A stretch of DNA of 64,000 nucleotides from Paenibacillus terrigena DSM 21567 (GTDB lineage Bacteria > Bacillota > Bacilli > Paenibacillales > Paenibacillaceae), in contig NZ_KB895414.1 of NCBI RefSeq assembly GCF_000374845.1, forward strand, positions 124,001 through 188,000, written 5' to 3'. This document shows, piece by piece, positions 26,610-36,451 of the stretch (positions are counted from its first letter, which is position 1; every line of letters starts with the position of its first letter). The notes under the pieces were generated by a model. That model had not been told where the DNA came from. It worked only from the letters and a program-made list of their open reading frames with translations, and searched no databases. The translations under genes were made by a program, and so were the position numbers.

Positions 26610-27098
26610 TTATTGGCGCCATACGCCTAGCTGTTTCCGAATCAATACGATTTGACCTGCATGATAAGCATCATGCATGATCCAGTTCAGTAATTCTTGA
26701 CCTAATGTTAAGCTTGTTGAAGCATAAGGCGCATCCAGTTGTTCTTCCGTTAATTGTCCAAGTGCTTCACGAAGTCCCGCTGAGATGGTTCTGGCTTTCG
26801 TTACCACCGCCTGCCATCCTTCCTCATCCTCCGGATCGATATGGCCTCTGAATGTCTCCTCATTGGAAATGTTCTTCGGCCCTACTTCTTGCCCGTTAAG
26901 ACGAAGCCATCTCCGCTCGTTGTGGTAATTCATATGATTCAGTGTCTCCCAAATGGAGTTCCCTCCACCTTGCGGCACCCACGCTGCTGAAGCCGCTGGT
27001 ATCCCTTCTAGTACTGTAGTTACAGGAGCAATCCACTCTTCCTTCTCCCAAATATGATCCCATTGCCATACCAAGCTCTGAACACGATTCTGCTGCAC
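26610..27098 (-). CDS. DinB family protein
   Basis: A 162-residue four-helix-bundle protein. Candidate metal-binding His residues lie in LNHMNYHNERRWL and MHDAYHAGQIVLIRK, which are the usual places for DinB/YfiT-like enzymes. The family includes thiol-dependent transferases using bacillithiol. The substrate here is unknown. GTG is the start behind GGAGG. It is convergent with the LacI gene and divergent from the CGNR gene. Confidence 0.85.
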   Translation of the reverse strand: MQQNRVQSLVWQWDHIWEKEEWIAPVTTVLEGIPAASAAWVPQGGGNSIWETLNHMNYHNERRWLRLNGQEVGPKNISNEETFRGHIDPEDEEGWQAVVTKARTISAGLREALGQLTEEQLDAPYASTSLTLGQELLNWIMHDAYHAGQIVLIRKQLGVWRQ

Positions 27099-27241
27099 GA
27101 AACATCATCCTCCCGGCATAAAGTGTAACTAGCAAAACTCAAATTAACACGTTACAATGCAATTAGAATATACCATAACCTTTCGATATATGTAACTATC
27201 TAAATTTAATTTAGTAGTTACAGTACTAGCAGGAGGCACTT

Positions 27242-27805
27242 ATGATTCATTCGTTATGGGCAGACTTTTTGAATAGCCAGTGGCATGATTGGCGCGGGAG
27301 CGGCCGCTCTGAAGACCGGCTTCTACTGCCAACCTGGCAGACACGTTATCTGGATACTTACGGCTTATCTGCCCCCGTACCAGCCCATGAGGTGGATATC
27401 CTTATGCTGCAGCACTTCCGAACGCAATTGCATCACATCGCGCTTCGTCTATCACAGGGCGGTTCCATGACAGAGGAGAATCTTGATCTTCTAAATAAGG
27501 TTCTAGCTCAAGGTGATAATACGCGCAGATTGCTACGTGATGCAGACGGCTTACACCTTGCATCACTTCCCAACCGGTCCGATTGGCAGCAAGTCATGGC
27601 GGAGATTACGACGGATTTCGCCCGCAACATCATCGAAGGTGCTAGCGATCGCATCCGAATCTGCGACAACCCGGATTGCCTATGGGTGTTCTATGATGAT
27701 ACACGGAATCGTACCAAACGGTATTGCGATGACAAGATGTGTGGGAATCTGATGAAAGTGCGGCGATTTCGTGCGAAGAAGAAAGTAGAGCAAGCACGTG
27801 ATTAA
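27242..27805 (+). CDS. CGNR zinc-finger / ABATE domain protein
   Basis: The 187-residue protein has an N-terminal ABATE-type stress-induced domain and a C-terminal zinc finger. The finger carries C-x4-C in CDNPDC and then YC....MCGN with the DNA-binding tail KVRRFRAKK. The signature CGNR reads CGNL here, so the conserved Arg is changed. The family is thought to be transcriptional regulators. The ATG follows AGGAGGCACTT. It is a single gene followed by a strong bidirectional terminator. Confidence 0.82.
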   Translation: MIHSLWADFLNSQWHDWRGSGRSEDRLLLPTWQTRYLDTYGLSAPVPAHEVDILMLQHFRTQLHHIALRLSQGGSMTEENLDLLNKVLAQGDNTRRLLRDADGLHLASLPNRSDWQQVMAEITTDFARNIIEGASDRIRICDNPDCLWVFYDDTRNRTKRYCDDKMCGNLMKVRRFRAKKKVEQARD

Positions 27806-27821
27806 GGTTTGAGAAGCAACA

Positions 27822-27857
27822 AAGAGGGCTGTTCCGCTTTGGAACAGCCCTCTTCTT
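27822..27857 (+). terminator. Bidirectional terminator
   Basis: A perfect 14-bp stem (AAGAGGGCTGTTCC / GGAACAGCCCTCTT) with a 5-base loop lies between the convergent CGNR and oxidoreductase genes. Confidence 0.92.
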
Positions 27858-27863
27858 GTTATT

Positions 27864-29144
27864 CTACACGCCACTCGTAACCTGTTGATTCGCTACCATA
27901 TCGGCGAGCTTCATCGGATGTCCACCGTTCAATCTAGATTGCTCAGAGGCGAATGCTATCAGATGGCTCTGCAGTGAGGCTGTCGCGGAAGTCAATCCAT
28001 ACGATGGATTATGGTCGAAGCGTCTCACTTCACGCAGGAAGGAGCTAACGAGGCGTTCGTCGCCGCCGCCGTGTCCGTCGCCACTCGTGTTGCAGTTAAT
28101 CTCCAGCTTCTCGCCTGTCAGGTAACGGTACAATGTATAGATACCTGAATCCATATCGCCGATAATCTCGCCGTGCGTCCCCATGATCTGTACCCTGCGG
28201 GCACCACCTTCGGTCAAGCCTGACATGATGAAGGACGCGTTGGCGCCGTTCGTGAACTCCATGTTCACAATCTGGTGGTCCACCACATTGTTGTCACAGC
28301 GATACACGCAGCGTCCGAACGGACCTTCATGCAGCGCCTTTAGAATCCCTTCCTGCGATAGGTCACTCGTCATGTACCGCGCCCATGGATGATGCGGTGG
28401 ATCAATATACATCTTAAGCGCCGAGAACGCGCACTCCTTCTCGACTTCGCAGCCGCTAATGCAGCGATCCGTGGAGCCTACCGGCGCATTCTCCGGCCGG
28501 AAATGCAGAAGCGAGCCATAGGAGCTCACACTCGTACATTCCTGTCCCATTAACCAAGAGATAATATCCAGGTCATGGCATGATTTCGCGAGAATCATCG
28601 GGCTCGTCTCTTCGGAATTCCGCCAGTTCCCGCGAACATAGCTGTGCGTCATGTGACGATATCCAACATTCTCCGTCAATTGAATGGTCGCGACGGTTCC
28701 GAGCTCGCCCTGATCGATGCATTTCTTAATGCCTGTCCAGAACGGCGTATAACGAAGTACATGGCTTACGATCAGCAGACGTTGATGCTTAAGCGAAGCC
28801 TGCTCGAGCGCAATGCATTCATCCTGCGAAGGAGACATCGGCTTCTCCAATAGGACATGATAGCCAAGTTCCATCGCCTTCATCGCCGGTACGAAATGCA
28901 TCCGATCGAGTGTACTAATGATCATTACGTCTGCAATTCGTCCTTTCTCAAAAGCTTTCTCCCACGAATCATATACTTGATCTGGTGCAATCTCATGAAT
29001 TGCCGCGAAATTATTCCTGCGCTCATCATCAGGCTCTGCGACCGCGACGATTTTCAGTTCATTCGGAAATTTTTCTGCATAAGGTCCATAAATATAGCGT
29101 CCTCGACTTCCTGCGCCAAGTAGTACCGCTGTTAATGTTTTCAA
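27864..29144 (-). CDS. Gfo/Idh/MocA family sugar oxidoreductase
   Basis: The 426-residue enzyme has an NAD(P) motif VLLGAGSRGRYIYGPYAEKF at the N-terminus, the family VLLEKPMSPSQDE (EKP) motif near 96, and catalytic-type SCHDLDIISWLMG (about 188-200). A Cys-rich insertion (DRCISGCEVEKEC, about 225-237) is typical of one sub-branch and may bind a metal. It oxidises or reduces a sugar or inositol derivative in the cytoplasm. TTG is the start behind GGGGG. It lies 108 bp after the response-regulator gene and may be the last gene of the transporter operon. Confidence 0.85.
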   Translation of the reverse strand: MKTLTAVLLGAGSRGRYIYGPYAEKFPNELKIVAVAEPDDERRNNFAAIHEIAPDQVYDSWEKAFEKGRIADVMIISTLDRMHFVPAMKAMELGYHVLLEKPMSPSQDECIALEQASLKHQRLLIVSHVLRYTPFWTGIKKCIDQGELGTVATIQLTENVGYRHMTHSYVRGNWRNSEETSPMILAKSCHDLDIISWLMGQECTSVSSYGSLLHFRPENAPVGSTDRCISGCEVEKECAFSALKMYIDPPHHPWARYMTSDLSQEGILKALHEGPFGRCVYRCDNNVVDHQIVNMEFTNGANASFIMSGLTEGGARRVQIMGTHGEIIGDMDSGIYTLYRYLTGEKLEINCNTSGDGHGGGDERLVSSFLREVRRFDHNPSYGLTSATASLQSHLIAFASEQSRLNGGHPMKLADMVANQQVTSGV

Positions 29145-29252
29145 GTCATTTCCCCCTCAAGTTCACCCTCTGACTTTCATATTAAGCGCAGACCCTTGGT
29201 TCAGGAAAGAGATCGTTACTGACATTTCATATACAATTATTGACCTGAAGGA

Positions 29253-30920
29253 CTAGCTGCTCGAACGTACAATACGGTATTCTTGCGGTGTCACCTCATT
29301 CTGCTTCTTGAAGAATCGGATAAAGGCCAACGCTGAGTTATATCCTAGCGCGGTTGCAATTTCGCCCACCTTCATTGACGATTTCAGAAGCATTTCCTGG
29401 GCAATTAAGTTTCTATAATCGTTAATGTATTTAGAGAGACCGATTCCCGTAATCTGCTTATATAGCCTGGACAAATACGATGGATTTAGCCCGACGTAAT
29501 CTGCGAGCGCATTCAGAGAAATATCCGTCGAAATGTTCTCTTCGATATAGCGATGGACCTTATTGACGACTTCCGTCGGCAATTGGGTGCCTCGCATCGT
29601 ATTCCATTCGAACAAATAATCTGCGAGCTGCCAGAAATATTGAATCATATCCGGCCAGGATGACGCATCTTTCGGCTGAAATAGACGATCCAAATCCAGC
29701 ACTGTATTGACATAGTCTCGGAACTCCCGATTCTTGTGAATGTAGAACAAGAATACGGCAGATAGGGAATGGTACAACTCCGTCTTCCGCTCATGCGAGG
29801 TCTTTGGATCATTCCAGATCGAAGTCAGTTCAACATATAGCTTATTGAACGGTTCCCGATGATTGTTCTCCACACAGGTCATGAGCAATTGAATACGAGA
29901 ATGATAGAAGCAATCATGGTATGCTCCTGCTTTATCGTTCTCTTCTTCGGATTGCATGTCAATATCCGTCAGAATGACTTCACTAGACAATCCATGGCCG
30001 TGCGCCAGCCCAAATTTGATGGAATGGAATCGATCGGACACGTTCTCCCATAGTGTGGGCTCACTTCCGAGCACGAATGACACCGGGAGACTAAGCAATC
30101 GCTTACAAGTTCCTTGTACCGTCTCCAGGATCCCGCTAGTATAGCGATATGCACGACCCCAATCCAAAGCCTGCAATTCGTTCACACTCGGCTCACTTCT
30201 CAGAGGCTGAATTAACCAGACGATTCTCGACAAATCATATACGAAGGAAAAGCTTCGTACTTGCGAAGATAAATATTCATCGCAAACATTCTGGAATGCG
30301 TACGTCAGTAGCGCTTTATCCGGTGTCGTGAACATTTCTCTCCACGCATCTACCCTACCAATCAGTATAAACACAGGCAGGCTCGCATCCAGTGGGATAT
30401 CCATTTCCTGAAAAGCACGCGCCAACTGGCTTTGCGTGACCTGCTTACCTTGGAAGAGTCCCCACAAATAATCCTTCTGCAATGACGGCAAAGCCTGCCG
30501 CATCTTGGTTTGAGCCCTTGCAATGATTTGCTGCTGATTATATTCGGCCTCTAAGGTTGTAATCGCGCGCTCGACCGATTCGATGATCTTCTCATCGCTC
30601 TCAACCTTCAGAATATACTCGAAGCCGCCGTAAGTAATCGCGCTTCTCGCATAATGAAAATCATTGTAGCCTGTTAGAAAAATAACCTTGCAGTCCGGCC
30701 ACTCCGCCTTAATCTCTTGCAATAATTCAATCCCTTCCAGGCCAGGCATCTTAATATCCGAAATAACAATATCAACGCGTTGCTGCCGCATGACTTCTAG
30801 CGCCTCTTCACCGGAATAGGCTTTTAATAGCTCGAGTTTCAAATGCTCCGTATGTTCGAATAATTCGAGCAGTCCATCCACAATAATCGGAATATCATCC
30901 ACGATTAGCAATCGGTACAT
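29253..30920 (-). CDS. YesN-type response regulator with AraC output domain
   Basis: The 555-residue protein has a receiver domain (about 1-120) with acidic D8/D9 and phospho-acceptor D55 (VISDIKMPG), a long middle region, and a C-terminal AraC pair of HTH motifs (ISLNALADYVGLNPSYLSRLYKQ and VGEIATALGYNSALAFIRFF). The conserved receiver Lys lies in YILKVESDEK. It starts 13 bp after the kinase gene, and the two are a cognate pair. It probably activates the transporter promoter upstream of the solute-binding gene. Confidence 0.9.
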   Translation of the reverse strand: MYRLLIVDDIPIIVDGLLELFEHTEHLKLELLKAYSGEEALEVMRQQRVDIVISDIKMPGLEGIELLQEIKAEWPDCKVIFLTGYNDFHYARSAITYGGFEYILKVESDEKIIESVERAITTLEAEYNQQQIIARAQTKMRQALPSLQKDYLWGLFQGKQVTQSQLARAFQEMDIPLDASLPVFILIGRVDAWREMFTTPDKALLTYAFQNVCDEYLSSQVRSFSFVYDLSRIVWLIQPLRSEPSVNELQALDWGRAYRYTSGILETVQGTCKRLLSLPVSFVLGSEPTLWENVSDRFHSIKFGLAHGHGLSSEVILTDIDMQSEEENDKAGAYHDCFYHSRIQLLMTCVENNHREPFNKLYVELTSIWNDPKTSHERKTELYHSLSAVFLFYIHKNREFRDYVNTVLDLDRLFQPKDASSWPDMIQYFWQLADYLFEWNTMRGTQLPTEVVNKVHRYIEENISTDISLNALADYVGLNPSYLSRLYKQITGIGLSKYINDYRNLIAQEMLLKSSMKVGEIATALGYNSALAFIRFFKKQNEVTPQEYRIVRSSS

Positions 30921-30933
30921 GCGAGTTCCCCCT

Positions 30934-32667
30934 CTAGTCTACACTCAGATTGATTTTGACTTGCAGTCCGCCTAGCTCAGAACGCGACGTTGTAATGCCA
31001 TACTCTGCTCCATAACGCAATTGTATTCTTCGATGAACATTTATGAGTCCTGTTGTCTCTTCCATCCGATTGGAAGATTGCCGAAGCCGAAGATTCAGCT
31101 GTTCAATCGCTTCATCGGTAATTCCCTTGCCATTATCTTCGACGTATAACGCAAAATCCTTACCGCTGCGTTCCATATGAACCCATAGTTCACCTTGCTG
31201 GACCATATTCCCAAGCGCATGCTTATAGGCATTTTCGATAATAGGCTGCAAAATTAGTCGCGGTACCAAAGTATTCGGTACCTCCCCTTCAAAGGTGACC
31301 TGAATGCGTTCCCCATAACAAATGGTCTGCATATCCACATAGGTGCGAGAATGATTCACTTCAAGCTCCAGCGGGATATCATCCTCGTCATTGCGCGTAA
31401 TAAATTGAAAATACTGTCCGATATGCAGACAAAATTGATAAGCTTTCTCCTTCTGATGCTCGGACTTGATCAGACGGCATAAGACGAAAAAGCAGTTATA
31501 TAAGAAATGAGGATTGATCTGTGATTGCAATCGTTTCAGCTCGGAGCGCTGATTGCGAATTTGCTGCTCATAGTTTTCCTCGATTAATGTCTTAAGGGAC
31601 TGTACCGTATCATTAAAGGCCTGGTACAAATAACCGAACTCATCCTGCCCACGATCAATAGGAATTGGCTCCAGCCTGTTCTGCTGTACGCGCCGAAAGG
31701 ATTGGACCAACTTCATTAATGGCCGATAGATGAGTCTTAGTAGAAAATAAGAAAAGAAGAACACAATACATACGGCGAGCGCACATGCGCCCCAGAACAA
31801 CAATCGGTACTTCTGTAATGGGCCGAGCACATTCGCTTCCGGTATACTCGTAATCGAATACGAATGCCAGAGCTCTGAATACTTGTAGACTGTTAAATAT
31901 CGTTCCCCATCGACATGCAAGGTCACATAACCTTCTTGTGCATTCGAACGCTGAACTTCTTTGGCGTATGCTCGCATCTCGTCAAGCAGTTTCGGATCAT
32001 GCGCCCCAGAAATTTCCCATCCGCGATCTAAGTTCATCAGCACCGTCTGTCCGCCTCGCGAGCTCCCAATCTGCTCGAGCGTCTCACGGATCTTATTCGC
32101 TGACAACTCCACCCCGACGAGATAGATCGGATTTTTTGCGAAGCTGCTCGGGTATTGCATCGTGATGAACAATCGTTCCTTCCAATAGATAAACGGCTCC
32201 TCATACTTCTTCGTGCTCTGCTGCATCGCTCTATATTCCTGCTGATCCATGGCCGTCTCGAATTTCAGACTTAATATCGTACGGTCGATTAATGGGACAT
32301 ACGCCCTCGCTTCACGAATAAATGGACTCGAATTTTTCATCAAATCCAAGCGGCGCTGAATATCAAGCACCATCTTAGCCCGATCATAATAACTCATCGC
32401 TGTGCCTGTTGTCGCAATTTCCATTAAATCTTTGTCCATGACATAATTCGGCAAATATCGACTGATTCGATCCACTTCCTTATCTAACGAATCCATATAA
32501 AACCTCGTCGTATTCAGAATCGAAGAAGAGATCTCAGTCCGGATATTCTCCGAACCCCGCTCATTGATCATCCATGTAATGAGCATAAGCGGCAACAAGG
32601 CCGCCAAAAAGGCAGCCATAATTTTCTTGAAAATGGAGGAGTCTTGTAACATGAATTTACTCTTCAT
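30934..32667 (-). CDS. YesM/LytS-type sensor histidine kinase
   Basis: The 577-residue kinase has two membrane segments (about 16-34 and 288-313) that enclose an extracellular sensor of about 250 residues, then a HAMP domain, the His_kinase motif SQINPHFLYN with H387, and a GHKL ATPase domain (VEDNGKGI). In this family the kinase reads a sugar, or the loaded binding protein, at the surface. It is 48 bp after the permease gene and 13 bp before the regulator gene, so ABC transporter and sensor are made together. Confidence 0.9.
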   Translation of the reverse strand: MKSKFMLQDSSIFKKIMAAFLAALLPLMLITWMINERGSENIRTEISSSILNTTRFYMDSLDKEVDRISRYLPNYVMDKDLMEIATTGTAMSYYDRAKMVLDIQRRLDLMKNSSPFIREARAYVPLIDRTILSLKFETAMDQQEYRAMQQSTKKYEEPFIYWKERLFITMQYPSSFAKNPIYLVGVELSANKIRETLEQIGSSRGGQTVLMNLDRGWEISGAHDPKLLDEMRAYAKEVQRSNAQEGYVTLHVDGERYLTVYKYSELWHSYSITSIPEANVLGPLQKYRLLFWGACALAVCIVFFFSYFLLRLIYRPLMKLVQSFRRVQQNRLEPIPIDRGQDEFGYLYQAFNDTVQSLKTLIEENYEQQIRNQRSELKRLQSQINPHFLYNCFFVLCRLIKSEHQKEKAYQFCLHIGQYFQFITRNDEDDIPLELEVNHSRTYVDMQTICYGERIQVTFEGEVPNTLVPRLILQPIIENAYKHALGNMVQQGELWVHMERSGKDFALYVEDNGKGITDEAIEQLNLRLRQSSNRMEETTGLINVHRRIQLRYGAEYGITTSRSELGGLQVKINLSVD

Positions 32668-32715
32668 TAGCTGTTCTCTCCCCTAATAGTATCGTAGCGA
32701 AATTATTCTGCAATA

Positions 32716-33600
32716 CTATTCTTTGACACTCCCCATCACAATTCCTTTAATGAAGAATCGTTGTAAGAACGGATATACGATGAGAATTGGGAATGCTGCG
32801 ACGAAAATCTGTGCTGCCCGGCTCGTGCGATCCGACACTTTGAGCGCCAATTCGACATTTTCCGCCTTAATGAACCGGAAATCTAATTTTACAATGACCG
32901 TCTGCAAGAAGGTCTGCAACGGATAATTCTCCGTATGATTCATGTAGAGCATCCCGTCGAACCAGCTGTTCCAATGCCCTACCATCGTGAACAAGCCTGT
33001 CGTTGCCAATGCAGGTAATGACAACGGTACATATATTTTCCATAACGTCTTGAAATGTCCTGCTCCATCAATTCGCGAAGATTCCTCAAGTTCCTTCGGC
33101 AGACTGCGGTAGAAATTGAGGAGCAAAATGATGTTGAATACTGCGACAGCTCCCGGTAGAACCAGCGCCCAAATCGTATCGATCATGCCGAGGGACTTAA
33201 TCGTAGTATACGTCGGGATCAGACCTCCGCTGAAGAGGATCGTAAAGACGAATACCCATGCATAGAATGTACGCAGCCGGAATTGCCTGGAATCTTTGGA
33301 CAATGGATACGCTGTAATAATCGTCAGCGCCATACTGATTACTGTCCCTAGAATAACCCGCTGAATCGAGATCCAGAATGCGCGTAGATACTCCGGCTTT
33401 CCGAATACGTTTTCGTAAGCAGCGGTTGTAAATTCAACCGGCCAGAGTAGGACTTTACCGGCTGCTGCCGCCTGTCCGGAGCTGAATGAGATCGCTAGAA
33501 TATGAATAATAGGCATAAGACATAAAAAGGATATGAATGCCAAAATGATGAAGTTGCATACCAGGAATAACTTTCTGGACCATGATCTGTTATTATGCAC
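32716..33600 (-). CDS. Sugar ABC transporter permease, LplC/YtcP type
   Basis: The 294-residue protein has about six membrane segments and the permease EAA-type loop (LPKELEESSRIDGAGHFKTLWKIYVPLSLPA), which contacts the ATPase. GTG is the start behind AAGGGAGAG. With the LplB-like partner it forms the membrane channel of a CUT1 importer. No ATPase gene is present in the window, so a shared MsmX-like ATPase encoded elsewhere is likely, as in Bacillus. Confidence 0.9.
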   Translation of the reverse strand: MHNNRSWSRKLFLVCNFIILAFISFLCLMPIIHILAISFSSGQAAAAGKVLLWPVEFTTAAYENVFGKPEYLRAFWISIQRVILGTVISMALTIITAYPLSKDSRQFRLRTFYAWVFVFTILFSGGLIPTYTTIKSLGMIDTIWALVLPGAVAVFNIILLLNFYRSLPKELEESSRIDGAGHFKTLWKIYVPLSLPALATTGLFTMVGHWNSWFDGMLYMNHTENYPLQTFLQTVIVKLDFRFIKAENVELALKVSDRTSRAAQIFVAAFPILIVYPFLQRFFIKGIVMGSVKE

Positions 33601-33638
33601 GATGTGTGTCTCTCCCTTCTGAATTACCGACGCGTGCC

Positions 33639-34544
33639 TTAGAAGATGCGGTAATTCGCTATCCGATAGGCTAAGACATAAGAAACCGAAATGAAGATAA
33701 AGGATACGATGGATTTAAGCAGACCCACCGCTGTCGCGAATCCAAACTGTGCTTGTTGGACCCCCATACGGTAGACGAAAGTATCGATAATATCCGCACT
33801 TTCATATACCGGCGGACTGTACAGGTTGAATATTTGCTCAAAGCCAGCATTCAGTACATTACCGATATTGAGTGTGAGCATCAGGATAATGATGGGCATC
33901 ATCCCTGGCAGTGTGACGTTCAATATCTGCTTGAATCGCCCAGCCCCATCGATCTCAGCTGCTTCATACAGCGATGGATTAATGCCAGTTAGTGCAGCCA
34001 GGTAGACGATCGTCCCGAACCCGAACTCCTTCCATACATCCGATATGACCATCACATAGGGGAACCAGGCATTATCACCTAAGAAGAATATAGGCTTGAT
34101 CCCAAATATGCCGAGCACTTGATTCAGGATACCGGAGGATGGAGATAGAATATCAACCAAAATACCGCTTAATAGAACCCAAGATAGAAAGTGTGGCAAG
34201 TATACGAGCGTCTGGAACGTCCGCTTGACCCATTCTTTCCGCAGCTCATTGAGCAGAATCGCTATCGTGATAGGCACAATCAATCCGGCAATAATTTTCA
34301 TAACCGCAATATAAATCGTGTTCAGAAAGACTCTTCCGATATCGGGGTATTCGATTAACAATTGAAAGTTTCTCATTCCAATAAAGGGGGATCCTAACAG
34401 ACCTTTGTTCGGGATATACTTTTGAAAAGCCATCATAATACCAGCCATCGGGTAATAACAGAAGATCAATACCAAGATTAATCCTGGTAGCAGCATCATA
34501 TGAAGAGGCCACTCTCTCTTCCACATCCTTGTCAATACATTCAT
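33639..34544 (-). CDS. Sugar ABC transporter permease, LplB type
   Basis: The 301-residue protein has six membrane segments and the EAA loop GINPSLYEAAEIDGAGRFKQ. I chose the ATG at 34544, with GAGG eight bases upstream, over the GTG at 34553 that overlaps the site. It is preceded by a terminator-like hairpin that may lower its expression below that of the solute-binding protein. It works with the LplC-like permease downstream, 38 bp away. Confidence 0.9.
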   Translation of the reverse strand: MNVLTRMWKREWPLHMMLLPGLILVLIFCYYPMAGIMMAFQKYIPNKGLLGSPFIGMRNFQLLIEYPDIGRVFLNTIYIAVMKIIAGLIVPITIAILLNELRKEWVKRTFQTLVYLPHFLSWVLLSGILVDILSPSSGILNQVLGIFGIKPIFFLGDNAWFPYVMVISDVWKEFGFGTIVYLAALTGINPSLYEAAEIDGAGRFKQILNVTLPGMMPIIILMLTLNIGNVLNAGFEQIFNLYSPPVYESADIIDTFVYRMGVQQAQFGFATAVGLLKSIVSFIFISVSYVLAYRIANYRIF

Positions 34545-34561
34545 GAATTTCACCTCGCTGT

Positions 34562-34596
34562 ATTAAAAGAGGGGTTGTTATGATTCAACCCCTCAG
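34562..34596 (-). terminator. Hairpin between the solute-binding and permease genes (partial terminator)
   Basis: GAGGGGTTG and CAACCCCTC make a perfect 9-bp stem followed by four T residues. Position within the operon suggests partial termination, so that binding protein is made in excess. Confidence 0.75.
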
Positions 34597-34612
34597 ATCA
34601 ACCATCATGTGA

Positions 34613-36286
34613 TTATTTGTGACTTGCGTACCACTCGTTCACTTCTTTGGTAATGTCATCGCCGCCAAGCTTCTTCCACTCTGCAACGAATTTATCGAAT
34701 TCATCGACAGACACTTGGTTCATAATGATTTTGAAATAGATTTCGTCACGTTTCTTCTTCAGAATTTCTAGACGATCTACCATCGTAGGCGTAGCTGCGC
34801 CATAGAATTTGTCTTGCAGGTACTCTTTGTTTTGCAGGATTTTCGGGTTATGCGATACAGCGCCGTTCGGACCCGAAATCAGCGGTTCCCACCACATATT
34901 GATATCGGTGCCATCGATAAATTTCATCGCACGTTCATAACGACCCTTCTGATCTGCGGTTTGAAGAATGCTAGCATCTTTCGTCCCAATCGCTTTCGGC
35001 AGAATCTCGCCGTTGTTATCTAGCTGTTTACCAACGCGTAGTGGGCTAAGCAGCCAGTAGTTGCTGCCTTTTTCTTTTTTGTCTTTACCAAACAAAATGG
35101 TTTTTTGGTCATCTGTCGGAGTCATCGTATTATCCACTACGATCCATTCGTTCAGCAATCGAATTACGCCTTCTGGGTGCTTCGCTTGCTTGGAAATAAC
35201 ATAATACTGATCCACACCTAAGCCAATTTGATTCAGTGTCGGTTTACCATCCGCGGATGGGATTGGGTATGCGCCCCACTCTTGCACGACTTTACCGTCT
35301 TTGACCGCGCCCTTCACCAGCTGTGCAGGCGTCCAGGATGCACCGAATACAAGACCTACATTGTTGTTATAGAGAAGTTCTGCTTCTTTTTCCGTATCTT
35401 TAACCGCGAATTCAGGATCGATTAATCCCTTCTTGAACATATCCTGCAGCGCTTTGAGCGCGTCTTTCACTTGCGGTTGAATGTCGCTGTTCACGAGATT
35501 GCCGCTCGCATCTTCCATCCACATATTCTCATACGCATGGTAGCCGTTGAGGAATGCGCGGAGACCCGTTACACCTGTATCGATTTTGAATGGTTCCTTG
35601 CTGACTGCGAGACCGTAAGGCTTGCCTGTGCCGCCTGGGTCTTTCGTCTTGAAGGCTTCGGCGATCGTCATCACGTCTTGCATCGTCTTCGGTTCAGGCA
35701 GGTTCAATTTCTTCAGCCAGTCCGTACGTACGTACAAGTATTGGAAATTGTACGGATTGTAGGAGCTCGGAATTCCCATCAATTTTCCGTCGATCGTCGC
35801 GGTCTTCATCTGCATGCCGCCGTCCATCGTCAGGAACTTCTTCGTATTGTCCGTTGCATTCTTGTCGTATACATCTGTGATATCCATGATCATGTCAGCT
35901 TCTGCCAACTCTTTGAGCTGTGTCGCTTCCACAAGCATGAGATCCGGAATATCGTTCGATGCGATCGTCATTTTCAATTTTTCTTTGAATTGCGTGACGT
36001 CTGCTACCCATTTATTCGTAATCTTCACGCCAATATCTTTTTCGTACTGATCATAGACGGCGTTCTTGTCGAAGCTCTCGCCTTCGTCGAATTTCAAATA
36101 CGGGTCACTCTGCGCAACGGTAGATACTTCGATCACTTCATTTTCTTTCGGCGTTTCTTGCGTTTGCGTCTGTTCCTTCGCCGGTTCTGCCGGCTTCTGT
36201 GCTTCCTCTTTCGTGCCGCCGCATGCCGTTAATGCCATGCTGAGGACGAATAATACGATCAAGAGTGATTTACTTTTTCTTCTCAT
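34613..36286 (-). CDS. Extracellular solute-binding lipoprotein, LplA type
   Basis: The 557-residue lipoprotein has a lipobox LTAC with the lipid-modified Cys at residue 22, followed by a Glu/Thr/Pro/Gln-rich linker (about 25-50), then a large periplasmic-type binding domain. The C-terminal region contains the family EFDKFVAEWKKLGGDDITKEVNEWY block. Long binding proteins of this type often take oligosaccharides. ATG follows GGGAGGG. It is the first gene of the operon with two permeases, kinase, regulator and probably the oxidoreductase. Confidence 0.92.
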   Translation of the reverse strand: MRRKSKSLLIVLFVLSMALTACGGTKEEAQKPAEPAKEQTQTQETPKENEVIEVSTVAQSDPYLKFDEGESFDKNAVYDQYEKDIGVKITNKWVADVTQFKEKLKMTIASNDIPDLMLVEATQLKELAEADMIMDITDVYDKNATDNTKKFLTMDGGMQMKTATIDGKLMGIPSSYNPYNFQYLYVRTDWLKKLNLPEPKTMQDVMTIAEAFKTKDPGGTGKPYGLAVSKEPFKIDTGVTGLRAFLNGYHAYENMWMEDASGNLVNSDIQPQVKDALKALQDMFKKGLIDPEFAVKDTEKEAELLYNNNVGLVFGASWTPAQLVKGAVKDGKVVQEWGAYPIPSADGKPTLNQIGLGVDQYYVISKQAKHPEGVIRLLNEWIVVDNTMTPTDDQKTILFGKDKKEKGSNYWLLSPLRVGKQLDNNGEILPKAIGTKDASILQTADQKGRYERAMKFIDGTDINMWWEPLISGPNGAVSHNPKILQNKEYLQDKFYGAATPTMVDRLEILKKKRDEIYFKIIMNQVSVDEFDKFVAEWKKLGGDDITKEVNEWYASHK

Positions 36287-36360
36287 ATGAACCCTCCCTA
36301 GTGATCTCGAAAAGTGATGATTGGCTGAGGTGATCAGCTCAATGCTCTCTTCTTAGTTTT

Positions 36361-36395
36361 AGTATAGAAAGATACATGCCTATCTTCTATATACT
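36361..36395 (-). promoter_or_regulatory. Inverted repeat upstream of the transporter operon
   Basis: AGTATAGAAAGATA and TATCTTCTATATACT form a near-perfect inverted repeat with a 6-base spacer, 75-110 bp before the solute-binding start. It is a plausible binding site for the YesN-type regulator. Confidence 0.5.
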
Positions 36396-36451
36396 AGTCT
36401 TTACTTTCGTATACACCTTTTGACACATACCATATCATTCCATAGGAAAGC

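Noticed and set aside
35471-36232. A 253-codon open frame on the plus strand opposite the solute-binding gene
   Set aside because: It lies wholly antisense to a clear lipoprotein gene, has no ribosome site and encodes an implausible His/Arg/Phe-rich sequence. It is a shadow frame.
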